NCBI GenBank assembly: GCA_014239715.1
Contig: JAAZYJ010000223.1
Coordinates: 1-13,169 of the forward strand
From: Flavobacteriales bacterium
GTDB lineage: Bacteria > Bacteroidota > Bacteroidia > Flavobacteriales > Parvicellaceae
Length of the DNA stretch: 13,169 bases
Direction: 5' to 3'
A program made the position numbers and the translations under genes. Shown piece by piece: positions 1-5,816 of this stretch (position 1 is the first letter of the stretch; each line of letters starts with the position of its first letter). Under the pieces are notes generated by a model. It was not told the origin of the DNA and searched no databases. It saw nothing but the letters and a program-made list of their open reading frames with translations.

Positions 1-1
1 G

Positions 2-850
2 TTTGGCGACATCAGTTCGGATGTTTTAGCAACATTGGGCAACTATGGAGCAAGTAAGGTTCTTGTTCACCGTGGAATTAGTGATGGTAACGGCGACCAG
101 CTATCAAAACTTATTGCGACAACCGCCGAAAATTCAGGTGCGGAGGTCATTGTATTAGCACAGGATCAAACAGGAAAAGCAATTGGGCCTCGAGTTGCTG
201 CAAAGCTGAATGCAGGACACATTTCAAGTGCTATTGATGTACCGGACACATCCAACGGATTTGTCGTAAAAACAAATGTTTTCTCTGGTAAAGCTTTCGC
301 GCATCTATCCGTAAATACGGCAAAAAAGGTCATTTCTTACACACCAAACTCTCTTCCCGTAACAAAAGATGGTGGAACTGCAGGTGTAGAGGAGATCTCG
401 ACAGAAGTGGGTGATAATCGCATTACGGTCAAAGAAAGAAAATTGCAGGATGGGGATGTAGCTCCGCTTCCTGAAGCAGAGTTGGTCGTTTCAGCCGGCA
501 GGGGCCTTAAAGGTCCCGAAAACTGGGGAATTGTGGAGGAGCTGGCACAATCTCTCGGTGCCACCACGGCTTGTTCCAGACCTGTAGCCGATATCGGGTG
601 GAGACCGCATCATGAGCACGTCGGCCAGACAGGCATTGCCATCCGACCCAACCTATACATTGCATCAGGCATATCAGGAGCCATACAGCATTTGGCCGGA
701 GTCAACGGGTCTAAAACCATTGTCGTTATCAACACCGATCCTGAAGCACCTTTTTTCAAGGCAGCTGACTACGGAGTTGTTGGAGATGCGTTTGAAGTGC
801 TTCCAAGATTGACAGAAGCAATTAAAAAGTTCAAGGAATCTAACAATTAA
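2..850 (+). CDS. etfA: Electron transfer flavoprotein subunit alpha (5'-partial)
   Basis: The alpha subunit of the ETF heterodimer binds FAD and passes electrons from acyl-CoA and other dehydrogenases to ETF:quinone oxidoreductase. The reading frame is open to the left edge (FGDISSDVLAT precedes the first TTG at 35), so the start lies outside the window. 282 codons are visible and about 40 N-terminal residues are missing compared with the usual ~320. The C-terminal FAD domain is intact: GRGLKGPENW (about 497–526), SRPVADIGW, the GQTG loop, then LYIASGISGAIQHLAG (about 653–700), followed by IVVIN and the AD-x-GVVGD stretch. This matches the ETF-alpha signature closely. etfB is expected just upstream, off the window. 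I see no truncation or frameshift in the visible part. TTG at 35 should not be used as the start, because homology continues upstream of it. Confidence 0.95.
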   Translation, partial: FGDISSDVLATLGNYGASKVLVHRGISDGNGDQLSKLIATTAENSGAEVIVLAQDQTGKAIGPRVAAKLNAGHISSAIDVPDTSNGFVVKTNVFSGKAFAHLSVNTAKKVISYTPNSLPVTKDGGTAGVEEISTEVGDNRITVKERKLQDGDVAPLPEAELVVSAGRGLKGPENWGIVEELAQSLGATTACSRPVADIGWRPHHEHVGQTGIAIRPNLYIASGISGAIQHLAGVNGSKTIVVINTDPEAPFFKAADYGVVGDAFEVLPRLTEAIKKFKESNN

Positions 851-863
851 ATGTTCCACCTCT

Positions 864-894
864 TTTGAGGTTCATTAATTAAATGTTATTTTCG
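864..894 (+). promoter_or_regulatory. Candidate Bacteroidota promoter for the nuclease–transporter pair
   Basis: TTTG at 864–867 is followed after 19 bases by TATTTTCG at 887–894. The Bacteroidota vegetative consensus is TTTG, 19–21 bases, then TAnnTTTG, so the -33 box and spacing fit and the -7 box has one mismatch. Transcription would begin near 899–901, immediately before the hairpin at 904–928, leaving a roughly 42-base leader before the ATG at 942. This is a pattern match only; AT-rich spacers make chance matches fairly common. Confidence 0.35.
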
Positions 895-903
895 TAGAGA
901 TTC

Positions 904-938
904 GTTGGGAAGCCTAGTGCTTCCCAACTTGTTTAATT
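904..938 (+). terminator. Perfect 10-bp hairpin with T-rich tail (terminator or leader hairpin)
   Basis: GTTGGGAAGC (904–913), loop CTAGT, then GCTTCCCAAC (919–928) form a perfect 10-bp stem, followed by a T-rich run to 940. As read, it resembles a rho-independent terminator for etfA, although the tail is broken by G and AA. The hairpin ends only 13 bases before the ATG at 942. If transcription starts near 900 it would instead sit at the 5' end of the downstream mRNA. Confidence 0.55.
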
Positions 939-941
939 TTG

Positions 942-1538
942 ATGGAAAAGATTCAGTTGGATATTGTAGGGTTGTCCTACAGTCAGACACAATCAGGCGC
1001 TTACGCATTGGTGCTTGCTGAAACGGATGGACGTAGACGATTGCCAATTATTATTGGCGGGTTCGAGGCGCAAGCGATAGCCATTGAGCTTGAAAGCATG
1101 CAGCCAAGCCGACCACTTACACACGACCTTTTCAAAAGCTTTGCTGAAGAATTCGATTTCAATATTACTGAAGTACTCATTTACAATTTAGTTGAAGGGA
1201 TCTTTTATGCCAAGATCATGTGCGTCCATAACGGCAAAGACGTTGAAATTGATTCGCGAACCTCGGATGCCATTGCATTGGCCGTGCGTTTTAATTGTCC
1301 TATCTACACTTTCGAGTTTATTTTGAGCTCGGCAGGCATTATTCTGGAAGATCAAGACGAGGAGGAGCTTGCAGAAGATGATCTGACTCTGGAAGAGCTT
1401 GCGTCTATACAAAAAGAACCGTTGGAATCAATTAGTCTGGAGGACCTCGAAGCTAAATTACAGGAAGCAATTGCCAATGAAGACTATGAGAACGCATCGA
1501 GAATCAGGGACGAGATAGACCGAAGGAAATCCCAGTAA
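942..1538 (+). CDS. Bifunctional nuclease family protein (DUF151) with C-terminal UVR motif
   Basis: A 198-residue protein with two parts. Residues 1–130 are the BFN/DUF151 domain: MEKIQLDIVGLSYSQ, then LPIIIGGFEAQAIAIELE (about 34–51), RPLTHDLF (57–64) and SRTSDAIALAVR (105–116). An acidic linker (about 137–165) follows, then a UvrB/UvrC-type helical hairpin at about 166–198 (LEDLEAKLQEAI, EDYENASRIRDEI). DUF151 proteins have been described as nucleases acting on DNA and RNA in plants and are poorly characterised in bacteria; the UVR motif usually mediates protein contacts. ATG 942 is chosen over TTG 939 because homology begins with MEKI. The stop overlaps the next start by one base (TAATG), suggesting translational coupling with the transporter. 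The exact role is unknown. Confidence 0.9.
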   Translation: MEKIQLDIVGLSYSQTQSGAYALVLAETDGRRRLPIIIGGFEAQAIAIELESMQPSRPLTHDLFKSFAEEFDFNITEVLIYNLVEGIFYAKIMCVHNGKDVEIDSRTSDAIALAVRFNCPIYTFEFILSSAGIILEDQDEEELAEDDLTLEELASIQKEPLESISLEDLEAKLQEAIANEDYENASRIRDEIDRRKSQ

Positions 1539-3370
1539 TGATCCGCCTCCATAAATACCTGGTATTTGGAATTATAGCAATGGGCCTGTTCTCTTGCGTA
1601 GAAAAACCCACCTCCAGCACTAAAATTCAACGCAATTGGCAGCTCGACGTTTATGAACCAATTGAAGGAGAACGAAATAATCTCAGAGAAACAGGAAGCT
1701 CTCTTCCTTGGTTGTTCTCAGCAAATTCAGCTATTGGGCAGAATTACTTTCAGATCTCTATGTCTCCCGCAGATACCATTTTCGGTTCATGGTCGATAGA
1801 AGGAGATACGGCCTTGATCGTAGAGCAAATGCCCCAGAAATTCGCCACAGATAGCATTGTTACCCATTTCGGAAGAACCGGACACAAGGCAGTTACGATG
1901 TTTGATGAAGACGGCACAAAGATCGGACAGTTTGACAATGACGGAAACTTTAACACCCACGGCTTGATCAGGCGATACCGGATCTTACGTCTGCAGGAAA
2001 ATTTCATGCAGCTTCAAGACGAAAATGAGCTGGACATTTATCACTTTTCTTACGAATCTCCGAAGGCGGCGTCGTTCATCTCTTTCACAACAATTTCCAG
2101 GGGCCTTATTGGCCTTGCCTTTCTTCTTTTACTAGGGTTTTTGTTCTCATCCAACAGAAAAGCAATTAACTGGAATCTTGTTGGCAAGGGGATTGTATTA
2201 CAGATCATTATTGCAGTACTTGTTCTAAAAGTGCCCTATATCGATATCATCTTTGAGAACATCGCCAGCTTTTTCACGAACGTTATCGACTTTGCCAGGG
2301 TAGGCATTAATTTCTTATTCGGGCAGTTTGGATCTGATCCCCAGGAGGTCCAGTCTCCGTTAATGACCTTTGCTGTGGTGATCCTACCAACCATCATTTT
2401 CTTTTCTGCGCTGATGAGCTTGTTCTATTATTGGGGAATTCTTCAAAAGATCGTTTATGTTTTTGCCTGGATCATGAAAAAGTTCATGAAGCTATCGGGT
2501 GCAGAAAGTCTTGCCGCAGCAGGCAACGTTTTCCTTGGTCAAACGGAATCTCCTCTTTTAGTTCGACCCTATTTATTGGGCATGACCAAATCAGAAATGA
2601 TGTGTCTGATGACCGGAGGAATGGCAACAATTGCAGGCGGAGTTCTGGCAGCTTATATTGGTTTCCTGGGCAACGGCGACCCGGCACAAGAAATTTTCTA
2701 TGCCAAACACCTTCTTACCGCTTCCATTATTTCTGCCCCTGCAGCAATTGTCGCTGCAAAAATGCTCATTCCGGAAACAGAAGCAGTAAATCAAGATCTG
2801 AGCATATCAAAAGACAAGATCGGCACCAATGCACTAGAAGCAATATCAAATGGAACGTCGGATGGCCTGAAACTCGCAGTTAATGTAGGAGCAATGTTGA
2901 TCGTGTTCCTCTCTCTGATGGCCATGGCCAACTTTATTTTGGCTAAAGCTGGTTCAATAGGTGATCTGAACGGAATAATTGCCGCCAACACCCCATATGA
3001 GGCACTGTCGTTCGAAATGATACTGGGGTATCTTTGCGGACCAATAATGTGGTTGCTGGGTGTAGAAACTTCAGACATGTGGGCGTTGGGGGAATTACTC
3101 GGAACGAAAACCATTCTCAATGAATTCGTGGCATATAAAAGTCTGGGCGACATGAAAAATGCGAATGCCATATCCGAACGCTCAACTATAATGGCAACAT
3201 ACATGCTTTGTGGTTTTGCCAATTTTGCTTCCATAGGAATCCAGATCGGTGGCATTGGAGCATTAGTTCCAAGCCGCAAAGGATTGTTGTCATCACTCGG
3301 ATTCAGAGCATTGATAGGTGGAACGATCGCCTGCCTGTTCACTATGGTAGTTGTTGGAATGTTGATATAA
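1538..3370 (+). CDS. Concentrative nucleoside transporter (NupC/CNT family) with N-terminal lipoprotein-type domain
   Basis: A cation-coupled nucleoside importer of the inner membrane, 610 residues against about 400 for a plain NupC. Residues 1–20 are a lipoprotein signal with lipobox LFSC (Cys20). Residues ~30–172 form a soluble beta-rich domain that I do not recognise with certainty; it looks lipocalin-like (GSWSIEGDTALIV, then RYRILRLQENFMQL). From ~186 on there are multiple membrane segments and the CNT core. Ligand and ion site motifs are intact: GQTESPLL (334–341), the NEFVAY loop (528–533, Glu529) and GFANFAS (559–565, with Phe560, Asn562 and Ser565 equivalents of the Vibrio CNT site). 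Bacterial CNTs have an extracytoplasmic N terminus, so a secreted N-terminal domain is topologically consistent. It is coupled to the preceding nuclease gene by a one-base overlap. Substrate preference cannot be read from sequence; nucleosides are likely given thyA and folA next door. Confidence 0.93.
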   Translation: MIRLHKYLVFGIIAMGLFSCVEKPTSSTKIQRNWQLDVYEPIEGERNNLRETGSSLPWLFSANSAIGQNYFQISMSPADTIFGSWSIEGDTALIVEQMPQKFATDSIVTHFGRTGHKAVTMFDEDGTKIGQFDNDGNFNTHGLIRRYRILRLQENFMQLQDENELDIYHFSYESPKAASFISFTTISRGLIGLAFLLLLGFLFSSNRKAINWNLVGKGIVLQIIIAVLVLKVPYIDIIFENIASFFTNVIDFARVGINFLFGQFGSDPQEVQSPLMTFAVVILPTIIFFSALMSLFYYWGILQKIVYVFAWIMKKFMKLSGAESLAAAGNVFLGQTESPLLVRPYLLGMTKSEMMCLMTGGMATIAGGVLAAYIGFLGNGDPAQEIFYAKHLLTASIISAPAAIVAAKMLIPETEAVNQDLSISKDKIGTNALEAISNGTSDGLKLAVNVGAMLIVFLSLMAMANFILAKAGSIGDLNGIIAANTPYEALSFEMILGYLCGPIMWLLGVETSDMWALGELLGTKTILNEFVAYKSLGDMKNANAISERSTIMATYMLCGFANFASIGIQIGGIGALVPSRKGLLSSLGFRALIGGTIACLFTMVVVGMLI

Positions 3371-3461
3371 CATTTTGAGGCAGATGATAATTCCGAACAT
3401 TAGTTTTTCAACTTGTTAATCTAATTATCCACCTAATCAAAAATGAATCAATATTTACACT

Positions 3462-3469
3462 TATTTTTG
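3462..3469 (+). promoter_or_regulatory. Candidate -7 element upstream of thyA
   Basis: TATTTTTG matches the Bacteroidota -7 consensus TAnnTTTG exactly and ends 20 bases before the thyA ATG at 3490. I find no TTTG or TTG at the expected 19–21-base spacing upstream (around 3439–3442 is AAAA), so this is a half-site only. The 119-bp gap (3371–3489) has no other clear signal; a 5-bp ATTAG/CTAAT repeat with a long loop is too weak for a terminator. Confidence 0.35.
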
Positions 3470-3489
3470 ACTCCAGACATTCGCGAAAA

Positions 3490-4314
3490 ATGAAGCAGTA
3501 TTTAGATCTATTGGATCATGTTCTTAAAAATGGAGAACAAAAAGGAGACAGAACAGGCACGGGAACGATCAGTCTGTTTGGTCATCAAATGAGATTTGAC
3601 CTATCGGAAGGGTTCCCGATGCTAACCACAAAAAAGTTGCATTTACGTTCGATCATTCATGAGCTTCTCTGGTTTATAAAAGGAGACACTAACATAGAAT
3701 ACCTGCGTGAGAATGGGGTCAAGATCTGGGATGAATGGGCGGATGAGAATGGAGATCTGGGGCCGGTTTACGGTCACCAATGGAGAAATTGGAGCTCGGA
3801 GGGAATTGATCAATTGCAAGATGCTATAGATGCAATTAAATCCAATCCTAATAGCAGGAGAATTATCATTTCAGCATGGAACCCGAGTGTTCTGCCGGAC
3901 ACTTCCGTTTCCTTCTCTGAAAATGTTGCCAATGGGAAAGCCGCACTTCCGCCGTGCCATGCGTTCTTTCAGTTTTACGTCAGCAACGGCAAACTAAGCT
4001 GTCAGCTCTATCAACGATCTGCGGACACTTTTCTGGGTGTTCCTTTTAACATTGCAAGCTATGCCTTGTTGACCTTAATGGTTGCACAGGTGTGCGACCT
4101 GAAACCCGGTGACTTTGTGCACACTTTTGGAGATGTTCATTTATACAACAACCATATTGAACAAGCTGAGCTGCAACTGACACGTGAACCTCTTCCACTG
4201 CCAAAAATGATCCTTAACCCTGCTGTGACCTCTATTTTTGATTTCACCTTTGAGGATTTTCAAGTTATTGATTATAACCCGCATCCTCATATAAAAGCTG
4301 CTGTATCCATCTAA
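3490..4314 (+). CDS. thyA: Thymidylate synthase
   Basis: ThyA methylates dUMP to dTMP using 5,10-methylenetetrahydrofolate and releases dihydrofolate, in the cytoplasm as a homodimer. It has 274 residues; E. coli ThyA has 264. Visible motifs: DRTGTGT with phosphate-binding Arg21, [12 protein letters not shown] (51–62), [17 protein letters not shown] (79–95), Arg123–Arg124, catalytic Cys156 in [16 protein letters not shown] (175–179), Asn187 in [10 protein letters not shown], and the His217/Tyr219 pair in HLYNNH. An extra ~10 residues ([13 protein letters not shown], 143–155) sit just before the catalytic Cys; I associate this insertion with Bacteroidota ThyA. The C terminus ([10 protein letters not shown]) closes the active site and is complete. 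The stop overlaps the folA start (TAATG), tying production of dihydrofolate to its recycling. Confidence 0.98.
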   Translation: MKQYLDLLDHVLKNGEQKGDRTGTGTISLFGHQMRFDLSEGFPMLTTKKLHLRSIIHELLWFIKGDTNIEYLRENGVKIWDEWADENGDLGPVYGHQWRNWSSEGIDQLQDAIDAIKSNPNSRRIIISAWNPSVLPDTSVSFSENVANGKAALPPCHAFFQFYVSNGKLSCQLYQRSADTFLGVPFNIASYALLTLMVAQVCDLKPGDFVHTFGDVHLYNNHIEQAELQLTREPLPLPKMILNPAVTSIFDFTFEDFQVIDYNPHPHIKAAVSI

Positions 4315-4829
4315 TGAATTCGGCGAACGTTAGCATAATAGCAGCTATTGCAGAGAACAGGGTAATTGGAAGAGACAATGATCTCATCTGGCACCTGCCG
4401 GCTGACATGGCCTTTTTCAGGACAACTACTACGGGGCATCATGTAATTATGGGTAGAAAAAATTATGATTCCATCCCGGAAAAATACAGGCCATTACCCA
4501 ACCGAACCAATATTATAATCAGTAGAAACAAAAATTTTGAAGCAGATGACTGCCTGGTGTTTAACACACTGAAAGAAGGCATTGACCATGCAATTAACAG
4601 TGGTGACAAAGAGCCTTTCGTAATCGGTGGCGGCCAGATCTACGCCCTTGCACTGGAGGAGGGTCTTGTTGATCGCATGTACATCACTCATGTGCACGAA
4701 TCGTTTGAGGGCGACACTTATTTTCCGGAGATTGATGATGCACTCTGGGACCTTGTTTCTGTTAAAAGTTATGCCGCCGACGATAAGAATTCCATACCAT
4801 TCACAATCAGCGTCTACGAGAAGATCTAA
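4314..4829 (+). CDS. folA: Dihydrofolate reductase
   Basis: NADPH-dependent reduction of dihydrofolate to tetrahydrofolate, recycling the product of ThyA. The protein has 171 residues, close to the usual 160–170. Motifs: IIAAIAENRVIGRDNDLIWH (8–27), catalytic acidic Asp31 in LPADMAFF, NADPH-binding GHHVIMGRKNYDSI (about 41–54), RTNIIISR, and the VIGGGQIYALAL segment (about 103–114), then MYITHVHESFEGDTYFPEID. The Met20-loop position of E. coli is Leu24 here. The start at 4314 shares one base with the thyA stop, a tightly coupled thyA–folA pair. It is the likely trimethoprim target; I see no obvious resistance-type divergence, though this cannot be judged from sequence alone. Confidence 0.97.
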   Translation: MNSANVSIIAAIAENRVIGRDNDLIWHLPADMAFFRTTTTGHHVIMGRKNYDSIPEKYRPLPNRTNIIISRNKNFEADDCLVFNTLKEGIDHAINSGDKEPFVIGGGQIYALALEEGLVDRMYITHVHESFEGDTYFPEIDDALWDLVSVKSYAADDKNSIPFTISVYEKI

Positions 4830-4871
4830 ACTCGCTTTTTGTATATTTATAGGGATTATAACTGTGTCTTT

Positions 4872-5816
4872 ATGAAAATCCGAAATTTAACCTTGTTGGC
4901 TCTAGCGTTTTTTTTGTTTCAATGCAAGAAGGAAGATCGGGATCCGGCGGATTGTTCATCCGGTAACGGCTCAGCAGGTACTCCGTCCGACACTTGCAAT
5001 CTGCATCCGGAGCTGTGCGGTAAAAGATTTAATGAGGTTTCGTATTTAATGACCCACAACGCGCATGCTGACCTTGATGATTTCAGCTCTTTGGCTGCCA
5101 ATCAAGACGGAGACATAACGACTCAACTCAATTCGGGGGTCAGAGGCATTGGACTCAAGGTATACAATACTTCAGGCAGCGCAACTGCCTGGCTGTTCTG
5201 CTCAGGAGCGCCTGATGACCTTTATGTATATCATGGAGATCCTACCTTCGGATGTGAAACTTTTCAAAGTGTGCTAAATGAGATCAAAGCCTTCTATATC
5301 AACAACCCCAAAGAGGTAATTCCGATCACCATAGAAGGAGATGCACCACCGTCGGAGGTCATGGCTGCATTCGCAGCGGAAGGAATGGACGGATTCATGC
5401 ATGAACAGGACTTCGCATTGCCCTGGCCAACTCTTCAGACAATGATCAATGAAGACAAAAGACTTGTCGTATTCATGGACGACGGAACCGACACCGACCC
5501 CTATCCAAAGATCCATGACATGTACAATTTTATATATGATACGGATTATGACCACCAAAATTCAAGCACATTCGACTGCGAAAAATTCAGAGGGAATCAC
5601 ACCGGAGGCACCTTATTTACCCTAAATCACTTTATTACGGACATCACGCCTCAACAAGGAGACGCTGCAACGATCAACGACGTAAGCTTTTTATTGCCAA
5701 GAGCAAGATCCTGCTGGACATACAACGACCACATTCCAAATTTTGTGATGATCGATTTTTTTAACACAAGCGATCCGATACGGAGCATTGACAGCCTGAA
5801 CCTGAACGGCCTCTAA
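4872..5816 (+). CDS. PI-PLC X-domain-like surface lipoprotein
   Basis: A predicted secreted lipoprotein of 314 residues in the PLC-like phosphodiesterase (TIM-barrel) superfamily. ATG 4872 is preferred over TTG 4839 because it gives a clean signal: MKIRNLTLLALAFFLFQC with lipobox LFQC (Cys18). The next residues, KKED, resemble the Bacteroidota surface-export signal. The catalytic-type core is visible: MTHNAH (60–65, His62), QLNSGVRGIGLKVY (85–98), VYHGDPTF (119–126, His121), NNPKEVIPITIEGD (144–157, Glu155) and PNFVMIDFF (289–297). Both general acid/base His residues are present, but the acidic/Arg positions after GVR are Gly94 and Lys96. Seven further Cys (28, 42, 49, 110, 128, 236, 281) suggest disulfides. 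The gene follows folA by 42 bp and converges with rodA, its stop overlapping that of rodA by 4 bp. The substrate is unknown: phosphoinositide, GPI-like lipid or another phosphodiester. Confidence 0.8.
   Translation: MKIRNLTLLALAFFLFQCKKEDRDPADCSSGNGSAGTPSDTCNLHPELCGKRFNEVSYLMTHNAHADLDDFSSLAANQDGDITTQLNSGVRGIGLKVYNTSGSATAWLFCSGAPDDLYVYHGDPTFGCETFQSVLNEIKAFYINNPKEVIPITIEGDAPPSEVMAAFAAEGMDGFMHEQDFALPWPTLQTMINEDKRLVVFMDDGTDTDPYPKIHDMYNFIYDTDYDHQNSSTFDCEKFRGNHTGGTLFTLNHFITDITPQQGDAATINDVSFLLPRARSCWTYNDHIPNFVMIDFFNTSDPIRSIDSLNLNGL

Noticed and set aside
934..941. TAATTTTG, an exact TAnnTTTG match just before the nuclease gene
   Set aside because: It abuts the ATG at 942, so transcription from it would begin inside the coding region and remove the conserved MEKIQLDIVG start.
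2791..3342. 183-codon open frame on the - strand inside the nucleoside transporter
   Set aside because: It lies wholly antisense to well-conserved CNT motifs (NEFVAY, GFANFAS), has no recognisable domain and no upstream signals; it is a shadow of the coding strand.
4817..4840. CGAG…CTCG hairpin followed by CTTTTT at the end of folA, as a terminator
   Set aside because: The stem is only 4 bp with a 10-base loop and it overlaps the folA stop codon; too weak to call.
4842..4849. TATATTTA as a -7 element for the PLC-like gene
   Set aside because: It has one mismatch to TAnnTTTG, no -33 partner at suitable spacing, and AT-rich surroundings where such matches are expected by chance.
4839..4871. 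Upstream TTG start for the PLC-like gene
   Set aside because: It would add 11 residues (MYIYRDYNCVF) ahead of a complete, well-formed lipoprotein signal that begins at ATG 4872.
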